DNA of 64,000 nucleotides, from assembly GCF_030269765.1 (NCBI RefSeq), contig NZ_BSTX01000001.1, positions 124,001 to 188,000 on the forward strand, in the 5' to 3' direction. Shown here piece by piece: positions 32,844-45,384 of the stretch. Position 1 is the stretch's first letter, and every line of letters starts with the position of its first letter. The position numbers and the translations under genes were made by a program. The notes below the pieces were generated by a model, which was not told where the DNA came from, made no database searches, and was given only the letters and a program-made list of their open reading frames with translations. This DNA is from Actinorhabdospora filicis. Its GTDB lineage: Bacteria > Actinomycetota > Actinomycetes > Mycobacteriales > Micromonosporaceae.

Positions 32844-34657
32844 GCCGAGACCCCTTCCTCGGAGTCGGCGAAGGCGCCCTCGCGGGCCCGCTCCGCCTCC
32901 TCGCGCTCATATGCGGTGACCAGGTTGGCGTACCCGGGCACGTTCTCCAGCAGCTCGCGGTGGGTGCCGGTGGCCACGACCTTGCCGTGCTCCAGGTACA
33001 CCACCTCGTCGGCGAGCGCGATCGTGGCGCGCCGGTAGGCGACCACCAGCACCGAGGCCGGGTTCTCCGATTCGCGCAGGGCGCCCAGGATGGCGGCCTC
33101 CACGCGCGGGTCGACGGCGCTGGTGGCGTCGTCGAGGACGAGCAGGCGCGGCCCGCCGGCCAGGGCGCGGGCCAGCGTCAGGCGCTGGCGCTGGCCGCCG
33201 GAGAGGCTGTGGCCGCGTTCGCCGACCTCGGTGTCGAGGCCGTCGTCGAGTTTGGCGACGAAGCCCTCGGCCTGGGCGGTGCGCAGGGCGGCCCAGACCT
33301 CGTCGTCGCCGGGCACGGCGTCGCGTTCGAGGGAGATGTTGCCGCGGATGGTGTCGTCGAAGACGAAGGGCACCTGCTGCACGAGGGCGATGGTGCGGGC
33401 CAGGGCGCCGTGGTCGAGGTCGCGGACGTCGCGTCCGTCGACGCGGACCTTGCCGGAGTCGGGGTCGACGAGGCGGGTGGCGAGGGAGGCGATGGTGGAC
33501 TTGCCCGAGCCGGTGGGGCCGACCAGCGCGACGGTCTTGCCGGCGGGGACTGCCAGGGTCACGCCGTGCAGGACCTCGGAGCCGTCGGGGTAGGCGTAGT
33601 CGACGTCCTCGAACTCCAGGGCGGCGGGGCCGGTGCGCCCGGCGAGGCTCTCGCCGCCGTACTCCATGTCGCCGGTGGCGGCCAGGACCTTCGCGACCCG
33701 TTCCCAGCCGACGACCGAGCGGGGCAGTTCGCCCAGGACCCAGCCGATGGCCCGGATCGGGAAGGCCAGCACGGTGAACAGGAAGACCACGGAGGTGACG
33801 TCCTCCAGGGTGGCGGCGTGGGTGGACAGCCGCCAGGTGCCGACGACGAGGACGGCGAGGGTGCCGATGTTGGGCAGGGAGTCGATGATCGGGTCGAAGG
33901 CGCCGCGGATGCGGCCGACCCGGATGAGGCCGTCGCGCAGCTCGTCGGCCTTGGCGGCGAAGCGCTCGGTCTCCTCGGTCTCGCGGCCCATGGTCTTGAC
34001 GACGAGGGCGCCGTCGAAGCTCTCGTGGGCGATGGTGGAGACGTCGGCGCGCAGTTCCTGGACGCGGGTGACGCGCGGGGACATGCGGCGCGAGTAGATC
34101 ACGTTGAGGGTGAAGACCATGGGGAAGACGGCCAGGCCGACCAGGGCCATGGCCCAGTCGGTGGCGAACAGCGCGACGGCGGCCACGACGAGCATGACGA
34201 GGGTGCCGACGGCGAAGGGGAACGGCGCGATCGGGTACCAGGCGGCCTCGACGTCGGCGTTGGCGTTGGACAGCAGCCCGCCGGTGGAGTGCTTCTGGTG
34301 CCACGACAGCGGCAGCCGCAGGTAGCGGCGGGTGACCTGGCGCCGGTAGGAGGCCTGGAGGCGGAACTGCATGGCCCCGGCGCCGAGGCGGCGGGCGATC
34401 ATCCCGGCGACCTTCAGGGCGCTGACGGCGAGCACGGCGGCCACCGCCAGGACCATCGCGCCGAACGAGACGCGGCCCTGCTCGATGGCGGGCACCGCGA
34501 TGCGCGCGACGATCTTGCCGAGCACGTACGAGCTGCCGATGGTGACGATGCTGTGCAGCACCGCGCCACCGACTCCGATGGCGAACGGCCCCGGTTCTTC
34601 GCGAACGGCGCGCATGAGCACCCTCATGCCCTTGCCGACGACTCCCTTGTCTGCCAC
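32840..34657 (-). CDS. ABC transporter, fused permease-ATPase, subunit 2
   Basis: 605 residues, ABC exporter half with six membrane helices and an ATPase: Walker A GPTGSGKSTIASL, signature LSGGQRQRLTLARA, Walker B LLVLDDATSAVDPR. The Asp in place of the usual Glu after Walker B (LDD instead of LDE) suggests this site is catalytically weakened, as in heterodimeric exporters. Start GTG 34657 has GGAGG five bases upstream; a longer frame to 34720 lacks an RBS. It is the first gene of the run ABC2-ABC1-DUF5107. It could export the cysteine-rich peptides, but it lacks a peptidase C39 domain, so this is only speculation. Confidence 0.88.
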   Translation of the reverse strand: MADKGVVGKGMRVLMRAVREEPGPFAIGVGGAVLHSIVTIGSSYVLGKIVARIAVPAIEQGRVSFGAMVLAVAAVLAVSALKVAGMIARRLGAGAMQFRLQASYRRQVTRRYLRLPLSWHQKHSTGGLLSNANADVEAAWYPIAPFPFAVGTLVMLVVAAVALFATDWAMALVGLAVFPMVFTLNVIYSRRMSPRVTRVQELRADVSTIAHESFDGALVVKTMGRETEETERFAAKADELRDGLIRVGRIRGAFDPIIDSLPNIGTLAVLVVGTWRLSTHAATLEDVTSVVFLFTVLAFPIRAIGWVLGELPRSVVGWERVAKVLAATGDMEYGGESLAGRTGPAALEFEDVDYAYPDGSEVLHGVTLAVPAGKTVALVGPTGSGKSTIASLATRLVDPDSGKVRVDGRDVRDLDHGALARTIALVQQVPFVFDDTIRGNISLERDAVPGDDEVWAALRTAQAEGFVAKLDDGLDTEVGERGHSLSGGQRQRLTLARALAGGPRLLVLDDATSAVDPRVEAAILGALRESENPASVLVVAYRRATIALADEVVYLEHGKVVATGTHRELLENVPGYANLVTAYEREEAERAREGAFADSEEGVSA

Positions 34658-34968
34658 GCGCCCTCCTGGTCTCCGGTGATCTCCGCGGGCAATCCTGACC
34701 CCCCGATGTCGGTACCGCAAGCCGTAATCGGTCCTTACGTGACGACTAACACGCCGGGTTTCCGGCGTGCGACGAAGTCGTTACCGGACAGCGTCGCGCC
34801 GACGCGTGCCAGAGCGTCACGACGGACGACGGCGGGCAGCGCCGCGATACGGACGGTGAGGCCGGGGGGCGTCCCGGGGCATGCCGCGCCCGTGTCCCGG
34901 GCACGCGCTGGATGCGAGGCTACCGCCGTATTAACGAACGGTGCCAACCCGGGAGGTCATCTCTTCGG
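34658..34968. other. Gene-free stretch upstream of the ABC operon, with one hairpin
   Basis: This 311-bp gap lies between the GMC oxidoreductase stop (34969) and the ABC start (34657). It holds a short hairpin, CACGCCGG (34750-34757) with CCGGCGTG (34762-34769), probably a terminator loop for the upstream gene or part of the ABC promoter. One 70-codon frame on the minus strand (34735-34947) shows no recognisable sequence and I do not call it. The promoter of the ABC operon should lie here. Confidence 0.45.
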
Positions 34969-36696
34969 TCAGGTATCCGATACCGGCGGCGGCTCACCGA
35001 ACTCACCCCGGTGGGTACGCCATTCGGCGAAAGCGCCGGCGGGGACGGCCGGGGCGCGCGGCGGGACGGGGTCCAGCCGGGCGTAGGGCTCGCCCTGGGC
35101 GGGCCGCGCGTCGTCGTCGCCGTTGTTCGGCCACAGCGCGAAGGCCCGCTCGGCCTGGGCGGTGATGGTGAGGGAGGGGTTGACGCCGAGGTTGGCCGAG
35201 ACCGCCGAGCCGTCGGCGACGTGGACGCCGGGGTGTCCCCACAGCCGGTGGTAGGGGTCGATGACGCCGCGCTCGGGGGTGTCGGCGATCGGGCAGCCGC
35301 CGAGGAAGTGCGCGGTCATCGGCACGTCCAGGATCTCCCCGGCCGATCCGCCGGGGAATCCGTTGATCTCGCGGGCCAGGCGCCGCACGGCCTCCTCGGC
35401 CTGCGGGATGTACCCGGGGTTGGGCGCGCCGCCCTGGACGGAGGTGAGCCGCCCGCGCCGCAGCCGCGTGGTGAGGGAGTTGTCGTGGGTCTGCATGACC
35501 AGGCAGATGACGGTCCGCTCCGACCAGCGCCGCACCGACAGCGACCGCGCGAAGACCAGCGGGTGCCGGACGGCGGCGGCGAGGAAGCGCAGCCAGCGCG
35601 GCCCGCGTCCCCCTCCGGGCACCTGGATGGTGGACAGCAGGCCCATGGCGTTGGAGCCGCGCCCGTAGCGCACCGGCTCGATATGGGTGTGCTCGTCGAC
35701 GTGCACCGAGGAGGTGATCGCCACGCCCCGGGTGAAGTCGGGCCGTTTCCCGTAGCGCCGGGTGGAGGTCTGCGCCCCCGCGAGAGCTTCGGAGTTGGTG
35801 CGGGTCAGCTCGCCGAGCCGGGCGGAGATCCGGGGCAGGACGCCGGTGTCGCGCATCGCGTGCAGCAGCTTCTGCGTCCCGTACGTCCCGGCGGCCAGGA
35901 CGACCTGCCCGGCGCGGACCTCCCGCGCCCGCCCGCCGCCGGTGGGCCGCACGGTGAGCACGTGCCCGCCGCCGTCCTCGCGCACGGCGGTGACGGTGGA
36001 CATCGGGTGGATCTCGGCCCCGGCGCGCTCGGCGAGGTACAGGTAGTTCTCGGTGAGGGTGTTCTTGGCGCCGTGGCGGCAGCCGGTCATGCACTCCCCG
36101 CATTCGACGCAGGCGCGCCTGCGCGGCCCGGCGCCGCCGAAGAAGGGATCGTCCACGGCCTCGCCCGGCGCGGCCCGCCGCGCGCCGTCCCCGTCGCGTC
36201 CGTCGCCGAAGAACACCCCGACCGGGGTGAGCTGGAAGCTGCGCCCCACGCCCATGCCCTCGGCGACGGCCCGCAGGTGCCCGTCGGCGGCGGTGACCGT
36301 CGGGTTGGGCCGCACGCCCAGCATCCGCTTCGCCAGCCCGTAGAACGGCGCCAGCTCACCGGCCCAGTCGGTGATGTGCGCCCATTGCCGGTCGGTGAAG
36401 AACGCCTCCGGCGGCACGTACAGTGTGTTGGCGTAGTTGAGGGACCCGCCGCCGACACCGGCGCCGGCGAGCACGATCACGTTCCGCAGCAGGTGGACCC
36501 GCTGGATCCCATAGCAGCCGAGCCGGGGCGCCCACAGGAACCGCCGCAGGTCCCAGCTGGACCGCGGCAGCGTCTCGGGCGTGAACCGGCGCCCGGCCTC
36601 GAAGACCGCGACGCGGTAGCCCTTCTCGGTCAGCCGCAGCGCGGCCACCGATCCGCCGAAACCGGAGCCGACGACGGCCACGTCGTAGTCGAGCAT
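34969..36696 (-). CDS. GMC-family FAD oxidoreductase (cholesterol-oxidase-like)
   Basis: 575 residues. The FAD-binding motif is VVGSGFGGSVAALRLTEKGY at the N-terminus, and the GMC signature LAGAGVGGGSLNYANTLYVP follows. An unusual cysteine cluster, CVECGECMTGCRHGAKNTL, typical of a bacterial subgroup resembling cholesterol oxidases, is present. The C-terminal block MTAHFLGGCPIAD and HVADGSAVSANLGVNPSLTITAQAERAF completes the FAD/active-site region. It starts 32 bp after the hisF stop and may be read through from it. It has no signal peptide, so is probably cytoplasmic. The substrate, perhaps a sterol or alcohol, is unknown. Confidence 0.85.
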   Translation of the reverse strand: MLDYDVAVVGSGFGGSVAALRLTEKGYRVAVFEAGRRFTPETLPRSSWDLRRFLWAPRLGCYGIQRVHLLRNVIVLAGAGVGGGSLNYANTLYVPPEAFFTDRQWAHITDWAGELAPFYGLAKRMLGVRPNPTVTAADGHLRAVAEGMGVGRSFQLTPVGVFFGDGRDGDGARRAAPGEAVDDPFFGGAGPRRRACVECGECMTGCRHGAKNTLTENYLYLAERAGAEIHPMSTVTAVREDGGGHVLTVRPTGGGRAREVRAGQVVLAAGTYGTQKLLHAMRDTGVLPRISARLGELTRTNSEALAGAQTSTRRYGKRPDFTRGVAITSSVHVDEHTHIEPVRYGRGSNAMGLLSTIQVPGGGRGPRWLRFLAAAVRHPLVFARSLSVRRWSERTVICLVMQTHDNSLTTRLRRGRLTSVQGGAPNPGYIPQAEEAVRRLAREINGFPGGSAGEILDVPMTAHFLGGCPIADTPERGVIDPYHRLWGHPGVHVADGSAVSANLGVNPSLTITAQAERAFALWPNNGDDDARPAQGEPYARLDPVPPRAPAVPAGAFAEWRTHRGEFGEPPPVSDT

Positions 36697-36728
36697 CGCG
36701 CCAGCATGGCCCGGCCCGCGGCGTTTGT

Positions 36729-37493
36729 CTACCGCCGCACCGGGTACCCGTCGGCGGCCAGCGCGTCCTTGACCTCGCCGATGGTCAGGGTCCCGAAGTG
36801 GAACACCGAGGCCGCCAGGACCGCGTCGGCGCCCGCGCCCACCGCCGCCGGGAAGTCGGCGGCCCGGCCCGCTCCCCCGCTGGCGATGACCGGCACGCTC
36901 ACCCGCGCCCGGATCGCCGCGATCAGCTCCAGGTCGAAGCCCGCGGTGGTCCCGTCGGCGTCCATGGAGTTCACCAGCAGCTCACCGGCGCCGTCCCCCG
37001 CCGCCCGCTCGGCCCACTCCACCGCGTCAATGCCCGTCCCCGTGCGCCCCCCGTGCGTGGTCACCTCGAAGCCCGAGGGCGTCCCCTCCGCCCGCCGCAC
37101 GTCCAGCGACAGCACCAGCACCTGCCGCCCGAACCGCTCGGCGATCTCCCCGATCAGCTCCGGCCGCGCCACCGCCGCCGTGTTCACCCCGACCTTGTCG
37201 GCCCCCGCGCGCAACAACGCGTCCACATCGGCGACCTCCCGCACGCCACCGCCCACGGTCAGCGGGATGAACACCGACTCCGCCGTCCGCCGCACCACGT
37301 CGAGCGTGGTGGCCCGCCCGTGCGCGCTGGCGGTGATGTCGAGGAACGTCAGCTCATCGGCCCCGGCGCGGTCGTAGGCGTGCGCCAGCTCGACCGGATC
37401 CCCCGCGTCCCGCAGCTCGGCGAACCTGACGCCCTTCACGACCCGCCCCGCGTCGACGTCCAGGCAGGGGATGACACGCACCGCAACCGACAT
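36729..37493 (-). CDS. hisF: Imidazole glycerol phosphate synthase, cyclase subunit
   Basis: 254 residues, TIM barrel cyclase that with HisH makes IGP and AICAR. Catalytic aspartates are in [14 protein letters not shown] and [24 protein letters not shown] and [13 protein letters not shown] form the phosphate sites. The upstream gene is the secreted beta-helix protein, followed by a hairpin just before hisF. This separates hisF from the rest of the his run, so it probably needs a promoter in the 64-bp gap. Confidence 0.96.
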   Translation of the reverse strand: MSVAVRVIPCLDVDAGRVVKGVRFAELRDAGDPVELAHAYDRAGADELTFLDITASAHGRATTLDVVRRTAESVFIPLTVGGGVREVADVDALLRAGADKVGVNTAAVARPELIGEIAERFGRQVLVLSLDVRRAEGTPSGFEVTTHGGRTGTGIDAVEWAERAAGDGAGELLVNSMDADGTTAGFDLELIAAIRARVSVPVIASGGAGRAADFPAAVGAGADAVLAASVFHFGTLTIGEVKDALAADGYPVRR

Positions 37494-37513
37494 GTGGATC
37501 AGGGTACGGGGTG

Positions 37514-37542
37514 GGCGGGCGGCCCGGAGGGGACCGCCCGCC
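37514..37542 (-). terminator. Hairpin between the beta-helix gene and hisF
   Basis: GGCGGGCGG (37514-37522) pairs with CCGCCCGCC (37534-37542) around an 11-nt loop, 16 bp beyond the beta-helix stop codon and 21 bp before hisF. It is a probable terminator. Confidence 0.6.
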
Positions 37543-37557
37543 TGGTGGAACGGGTCC

Positions 37558-39456
37558 TCACACCTCCCGCACCACCACGTCGTCGCAGTACCCGTCCCCA
37601 CCTCCGGCCCGGGTGTAGCAGTAGATCCGCCCACTCGTGTTCGACGCACCGGTCGTGAAGGTCACCGACCCGCTCGCCCACGCCGTCGTGGTGAACCCGG
37701 GCGCACGGACCTCGGCTCCGCCGTAGCCCTTCACACCGATCACCAGCTCGGTGCCGCTCGCCGACACCCGCCCCCAGCCCGACAGGACGTAGGTCGTGTT
37801 CGGCCTGAGCGTCACCGTCTGCTCCGCCGAGGCGGGCGCGGGACCGCCTCGCAGGCCGTACACGCCGGAGTGGGCCGCGGCGGCGGTCACCGACAGCTTC
37901 GCCCCGGCCGACCAGCCCGCGGGCGTGCCGGTCTCGAAGTCGCCGTTGGCGGCCAGGTTCGGGCGGGCACAGGTGGCGTCGTCGAAGGCCGAGGCCTGGT
38001 GCAGCCCGCGGTCGGGCGCGCAGACGGCGGGGACCGGCCCGCCGTAGTAGTCGCGGCCCCCGTTGCCGGGCACCGTCGCGCCGGTGCCGCGCGCGGGCGA
38101 ACCGGCGGCGAGGCGGTAGCCGTCGGTGAGGAGCGGGTCGGCGGTGCTCTTGGCCGGGTCGGCGGGTTCGGAGGCGGGATGCGAACCGTAGAAGGTGTTC
38201 GCGCGCCAGGTGTGGTCGCTCCCGCCGGTGTAGCCACCGGTGCCGAGGTTGTGGATGACGTTGTTCGTCCAGGTCGTGAAGGTGCTGCCGGAGCCGTCCT
38301 GGATGATCGCGGTGGTCGAGGACGCGCCGAGCACGAACACGTTGTTGTAGATCTGTGCCGCCTTCTCGCCCACGGCGTAGAGAATGCGCGAGCCGTCGTC
38401 CACGGAGAGGTTGTAACGGACGATCGTCCCGGTCGAGGAGGCCGATCCACCGCAGGCACCGCAGAACAGCATGAAGCCGCCCTCGTTGTGGTGGCTGTAG
38501 TTGTACTGGAAGACCACCCCGCGGTTGCCGTAGTCGGAGTCGAAGGCGGTCCCGTCGTTGGTGCCGGGCATCCGCCTGACGTGGTGGACCTCGTTGAACT
38601 GGATCACCGTGCCGTCACTGTCGATGGTCCACAGCCCGGCGTTGTTGCCGGGCGAGCGCACGGCGACCTCGTAGACCTCGTTGTGTTCGACGATCGCGCC
38701 GTCGGCGACGCGCATGACGATGCCGTCCCCGGCGATGTCGTGGACCTTGTTGCCCTGGAAGACGACGTTGGTGGAGGCCGTCCAGTTCTCCGGTGCGGTG
38801 CAGCCGTAGATGGCGCGGCAGTTCCAGGACGAGCCGGTGGTCAGGCCCTCGCGGTCGACGGCGTGGATCTCACTGTTGCGCACGACCACGCCGTCGAAGC
38901 GGGTGGGGGTCGTGGTGCCGCTGACCCGGATCTGGATGCCGTTGGACGCTTTGGTGTCGCCGCCGTTGACGTCGTGGACGAGGACGTCGTCGATGAGGTA
39001 GCCGCGCCCGACGCCGATGTCGGCGATCTCCACCAGCAGCCCGTTGCGCTCGGCGGCGGTGGCGCCCTTGTTGGTGATCTCCAGGCCGGAGACGGTGTAG
39101 TGCTGCACGTTGTACAGGTGGACACCGGCGTAGACGGCGCCGCCGCCGTTGATCACGGGGCGGGCGGTGCCGGTGCCGTAGGCGCCGATGCGGACGGGCG
39201 CGGCGGCGGTCCCGGACCCGCTGGGCCTGAGCCCGCCGGAGCAGGCGGCGCCGCGTTTGAACAGGACCTGGTCGCCGGGCGCGAGGGTGAGCGCGTTGAC
39301 CTGGGCGAGGGACGAGTAGGGCGCGGCCTGCGTGCCGTCGCCGCCACTGCCGGAGCAGTCGACGTAGTAGGCGCGCGCCACGTCGGCGTGCGCGGCGGCC
39401 GGGATTAAGGCTCCGGCGAGGGCGGCGGTCACGAGGACGCCGGTAATCGGTTTCAT
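37558..39456 (-). CDS. Secreted right-handed beta-helix protein with C-terminal carbohydrate-binding-like domain
   Basis: 632 residues. A signal peptide is present ([19 protein letters not shown], then DVARAYYVD). Residues about 30-460 carry parallel beta-helix coils with repeated Asn/His-rich turns: [65 protein letters not shown] and [10 protein letters not shown]. This resembles polysaccharide lyases and other pectin/heparin-type depolymerases of the beta-helix class. The last 130 residues ([17 protein letters not shown]) form a CBM-like beta sandwich. ATG 39456 has AAGGGGA upstream. It is secreted and probably degrades extracellular polysaccharide; the substrate is unknown. It sits inside the otherwise conserved his operon. 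Confidence 0.8.
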   Translation of the reverse strand: MKPITGVLVTAALAGALIPAAAHADVARAYYVDCSGSGGDGTQAAPYSSLAQVNALTLAPGDQVLFKRGAACSGGLRPSGSGTAAAPVRIGAYGTGTARPVINGGGAVYAGVHLYNVQHYTVSGLEITNKGATAAERNGLLVEIADIGVGRGYLIDDVLVHDVNGGDTKASNGIQIRVSGTTTPTRFDGVVVRNSEIHAVDREGLTTGSSWNCRAIYGCTAPENWTASTNVVFQGNKVHDIAGDGIVMRVADGAIVEHNEVYEVAVRSPGNNAGLWTIDSDGTVIQFNEVHHVRRMPGTNDGTAFDSDYGNRGVVFQYNYSHHNEGGFMLFCGACGGSASSTGTIVRYNLSVDDGSRILYAVGEKAAQIYNNVFVLGASSTTAIIQDGSGSTFTTWTNNVIHNLGTGGYTGGSDHTWRANTFYGSHPASEPADPAKSTADPLLTDGYRLAAGSPARGTGATVPGNGGRDYYGGPVPAVCAPDRGLHQASAFDDATCARPNLAANGDFETGTPAGWSAGAKLSVTAAAAHSGVYGLRGGPAPASAEQTVTLRPNTTYVLSGWGRVSASGTELVIGVKGYGGAEVRAPGFTTTAWASGSVTFTTGASNTSGRIYCYTRAGGGDGYCDDVVVREV

Positions 39457-39543
39457 GATGTCCCCTTCGACATCGGTCGAGCTGGTGGGGACATGGTGCC
39501 GCAGCACAGATCAACGGTCAATGCCTTGGGAATCTGTTGAGTG

Positions 39544-39554
39544 GCAACGGTTTC
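39544..39554. promoter_or_regulatory. LacI-type-like operator, GCAACGGTTTC
   Basis: An 11-bp near-palindrome (4 of 5 half-site positions symmetrical) resembling the GAAAC-N-GTTTC-like sites of LacI/GalR sugar regulators. It lies 88 bp upstream of the beta-helix start, as expected for a catabolic control site. No LacI gene is nearby. Confidence 0.3.
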
Positions 39555-39570
39555 TAGTGGGAACGCGAAA

Positions 39571-39595
39571 ACGGCCCGCCACAAAGGCGGGCCGT
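39571..39595 (-). terminator. Terminator after ridA
   Basis: A perfect 10-bp stem, ACGGCCCGCC (39571-39580) and GGCGGGCCGT (39586-39595), with a 5-nt loop and, in the minus-strand sense, a following TTTTC. It is 28 bp after the ridA stop and would end the hisD-to-ridA transcript before the beta-helix gene. Confidence 0.75.
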
Positions 39596-39622
39596 CCACA
39601 AGCGACTCAGTGCACCGGAAAC

Positions 39623-40015
39623 TCAGTCCCGCGGTTCCCTGTACGCCTCAACCTCCACCTCGACCAAGTGGTCGGGGTGCAGCAGCCGCGCCACCACCAC
39701 GAGCGTGGCGACGGGCCGGACGACGCCGAAGAGCTCGCCGTGCGCCTTGCCCACGGCCTCGGCGTGCTCGGGCGCGGTCACGTACATGCGCGTGCGGACC
39801 ACGTCGGCCACGCCCGCTCCGGCCTCCACGAGGGAGTCCAGCGCGATCCGGAACGCCTCGCGCGCCTGGGCGTAGGCGTCGCCGACGTGCGCGACGACGC
39901 CGTTGACGGTGGACGTCGAGCCGGAGGTGATCACCCACGGGCCCGCCGCCACCGCGCGGGAGTAGCCGTACTGCTGCTCCCAGATGCCGCCGGAGGAGAT
40001 GCGCCTGACGGTCAT
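39623..40015 (-). CDS. ridA: RidA-family enamine/imine deaminase
   Basis: 130 residues, RidA trimer fold. The family arginine that binds the 2-aminoacrylate carboxylate is in VRTRMYVTAPE, and the C-terminal VEVEVEAY block is typical. Rid proteins detoxify reactive enamines. In actinomycetes a RidA gene commonly lies between priA and hisF, which fits here: it starts 3 bp after the priA stop. The terminator at 39571-39595 follows. Confidence 0.85.
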   Translation of the reverse strand: MTVRRISSGGIWEQQYGYSRAVAAGPWVITSGSTSTVNGVVAHVGDAYAQAREAFRIALDSLVEAGAGVADVVRTRMYVTAPEHAEAVGKAHGELFGVVRPVATLVVVARLLHPDHLVEVEVEAYREPRD

Positions 40016-40017
40016 CC

Positions 40018-40752
40018 TCAGCTCCCGGCGGACTCGCGCAGCACGCGCAGCGCGTCGGTCACGGTGAAGTTGCCCTCGTAGAGCGCGGTCCCCACGATGA
40101 CGCCCTCCACGCCGTCGCCCTCCAGGGCCGACAGGGCGCGCAGGTCGTTCAGGGTGGACACGCCGCCGCTGGCGATGACGGGCTTGTCGGTGCGCTCGCA
40201 GACGTCGCGCAGCAGCGCCAGGTTCGGTCCCGAAAGCATCCCGTCGGAGGGCACGTCGGTGACGACGTAGCGCGCGCACCCGGCCTTCTCCAGCCGCTCC
40301 AGGACCTCGAAGAGCTCGCCGCCCTCGCGGGTCCAGCCGCGCGCGGCCAGCCGCCCGTCGCGGACGTCGAGGCCGATGGCGACCCGGTCGCCGTACTCGG
40401 CGGCGATCCGGTCGCACCACGCCGGGTCCTCCAGCGCGGCGGTGCCGATGTTGACGCGCGCCGCGCCCGAGGACAGGGCCCGCTGGAGGCTCTCGTCGTC
40501 GCGGATGCCGCCGGACATCTCGACCTTGATGTCGAGCGCGGCGGTCACCGCGGCCAGCAGCGGCGCGTTGCTGCCGCGGCCGAAGGCGGCGTCGAGGTCG
40601 ACGAGGTGGATCCATTCGGCGCCCTGGCGCTGCCAGGCGCGGGCGGCCTCCAGGGGGTCGCCGTAGGTGCGTTCGCTTCCGGCGACGCCCTGGACGAGCT
40701 GCACGGCCCGCCCCTCGGTGACGTCGACGGCAGGAAGAAGTTGCAGAGTCAC
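40018..40752 (-). CDS. priA: Phosphoribosyl isomerase A (HisA/TrpF bifunctional)
   Basis: 244 residues, TIM barrel. In actinomycetes this enzyme serves both the histidine step (ProFAR isomerase) and the tryptophan step (phosphoribosylanthranilate isomerase). [18 protein letters not shown] opens the protein, and [21 protein letters not shown] and [16 protein letters not shown] (the second catalytic Asp) follow. No separate trpF is visible in the window, consistent with dual use. GTG 40752 overlaps the hisH stop by 4 bp. Confidence 0.94.
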   Translation of the reverse strand: MTLQLLPAVDVTEGRAVQLVQGVAGSERTYGDPLEAARAWQRQGAEWIHLVDLDAAFGRGSNAPLLAAVTAALDIKVEMSGGIRDDESLQRALSSGAARVNIGTAALEDPAWCDRIAAEYGDRVAIGLDVRDGRLAARGWTREGGELFEVLERLEKAGCARYVVTDVPSDGMLSGPNLALLRDVCERTDKPVIASGGVSTLNDLRALSALEGDGVEGVIVGTALYEGNFTVTDALRVLRESAGS

Positions 40753-41381
40753 GAAATCTCCCGAACCCAGTTGGCGAGAAGGGCCGCCCCGGCGTCGCCG
40801 GACTTCTCCGGATGGAACTGCGTCGCCGACAGGGACCCGGAGGACACCGCGGCGAGGAACCGCCCACCGTGGACGGTGGTGGCCACCCGCGCGCCGGGGA
40901 CCTCGGGCGGGGCGGCGTAGGAGTGCACGAAGTAGAAACGCTCGTCGTCGGCGATGCCCGCGAACAGCGGCTCGCCCTCCTCGCGCTCGACGGTGTTCCA
41001 GCCCATGTGCGGGACGCGCAGGCCCGGCAGCAGCGCCGCCTCCAGCCGCGTGACCACGCCCGGCAGCAGCCCGAGGCCCTTGGTGGCGACCCCGTGCTCC
41101 TCCCCCGACTCGAACATCACCTGGAGGCCCACGCAGATGCCCAGGACGGGCGCTCCGGCGGCCACGCGCGAGGCCACGACCGGACCGAGCCCGGTGGCCT
41201 CGATCCCGGCCATGCACGCGGCGTAGGCGCCCACGCCGGGCACCACCAGGCCGTCGGCCTCGCGGGCGGCGGCCATGTCGCCGGTGACGACGACGCGCGC
41301 GCCCGCGCGGGCCATGGCGCGCTCGACCGAGCGCAGGTTGCCCGACCCGTAGTCGGCGACCACGACCAGCGGGCCGGTCAC
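40749..41381 (-). CDS. hisH: Imidazole glycerol phosphate synthase, glutaminase subunit
   Basis: 210 residues, class I glutamine amidotransferase that feeds ammonia to HisF. The nucleophile is in [11 protein letters not shown] and the His-Glu pair in [13 protein letters not shown] 41381 is chosen because it overlaps the preceding small gene's stop as GTGA; an upstream frame of 8 residues is possible. Confidence 0.95.
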   Translation of the reverse strand: MTGPLVVVADYGSGNLRSVERAMARAGARVVVTGDMAAAREADGLVVPGVGAYAACMAGIEATGLGPVVASRVAAGAPVLGICVGLQVMFESGEEHGVATKGLGLLPGVVTRLEAALLPGLRVPHMGWNTVEREEGEPLFAGIADDERFYFVHSYAAPPEVPGARVATTVHGGRFLAAVSSGSLSATQFHPEKSGDAGAALLANWVREIS

Positions 41382-41547
41382 GATCCGCCCCCGGGCAGCA
41401 GCCACAGGATCCCGCCGCCGACGGCGAGCACGGCCAGCGCCGCCACGATGATCATCGCCAGGACGGGTCCCTTGTTCTTGCGGATGGAGATGACCCCGCC
41501 GATGAGGATCCCGCCGAGCAGGAACAGCGCCAGCGGCGCGAAGCCGT

Positions 41548-41551
<4 letters not shown>
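41378..41551 (-). CDS. Small two-helix membrane protein inside the his operon
   Basis: 57 residues from GTG 41551: [20 protein letters not shown] and [20 protein letters not shown] are two membrane helices joined by a basic turn (RKNKGP). It overlaps hisB (4 bp) and hisH (4 bp), so translation is coupled to histidine synthesis. Comparable small membrane proteins occur at this point in many actinobacterial his operons; the function is unknown. Confidence 0.75.
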
Positions 41552-44564
<3,013 letters not shown>

Positions 44565-44612
44565 TCACGCTCCCACCCGAATACGTGTGGTCTGCATCCT
44601 GGGATGCGCGCG

Positions 44613-45347
44613 TCAGTACCCGGCGTCGCCGCTCGCGCCGTTGGCGCCGTGGGCGGGCACGGGCTCGGTGTCCTTGTTCAGGGAGTGGTAGCGCGACCAG
44701 CCGGCCAGGATCGTGTACGTGAACAGCGCGGCCAGGGCCATGGTGGCCAGGACGCCGAGCTGGACGTCGTCCCAGACGCCGATGAGCTTCCAGTGGCGCA
44801 GCGCGTACCAGGCGTCGGACCAGTCGAGGTTGACCATGAGCAGCTTCGGCGGGCGGTACACGTGGTCGCCGGGCCGGGCGCTGTTGAGGGTGTCCTCGAA
44901 TCCGGCGCGCCCGAAGGCCTCGCCGAACTTCCAGGCGACGATCTGGCAGGCGATGGCGCCCACGGCCAGGGCGGTGGCCTGGAGGGGGCCGCGGAAGCGG
45001 CGCAGGACGAACCAGGCCAGCAGCGCGACGATGAGCCCGGCGCCCAGGCCGATGAAGGTGAAGACGCCGTCGTCGCCGATGTAGCCCTCGGGGCTCTCGG
45101 TGGTGTAGGCGAAGCCGTTGGCGGTGCGGACCAGTTCGACGCGCGGCGCCAGGCCGATCCACAGCAGCGCCGAGGGAACGCCCAGGGCCGCGGTGAACAG
45201 CACCAGCCCGGCGGCCGCCGACCAGTCGGCCAGGCGGTTGCGGGGCGGTTCGGCGGGCACGACCGGCGGCGGCGTCCACGGCGCCGTGGCGGGGCCGGTC
45301 GGCGGGGACGGCGCGGAGTCCGGCTGCGCCGGGGAGGCGTCGGTCAC
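44613..45347 (-). CDS. Membrane protein, DUF2567-like
   Basis: 244 residues from GTG 45347. A Pro-rich N-terminal segment (PPTGPATAPWTPPPVVPAEP) precedes about four membrane helices (AAGLVLFTAALGVPSALLWIGLA, FTFIGLGAGLIVALLAWFVL, ATALAVGAIACQIVAWKFG, LGVLATMALAALFTYTILAG). The VRTANGFAYTTESPEGYIGDDG segment resembles DUF2567-type proteins. Function is unknown. It lies upstream of hisD and downstream of the ParA-like ATPase, in the same direction. Confidence 0.65.
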   Translation of the reverse strand: MTDASPAQPDSAPSPPTGPATAPWTPPPVVPAEPPRNRLADWSAAAGLVLFTAALGVPSALLWIGLAPRVELVRTANGFAYTTESPEGYIGDDGVFTFIGLGAGLIVALLAWFVLRRFRGPLQATALAVGAIACQIVAWKFGEAFGRAGFEDTLNSARPGDHVYRPPKLLMVNLDWSDAWYALRHWKLIGVWDDVQLGVLATMALAALFTYTILAGWSRYHSLNKDTEPVPAHGANGASGDAGY

Positions 45348-45384
45348 CCGATGATCCTGCCACGCGCGCGCCAGTGGCGCGCCG

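Noticed and set aside
34735..34947. A 70-codon minus-strand frame in the gap before the ABC operon
   Set aside because: No RBS, no recognisable domain, and it sits where a promoter must be.
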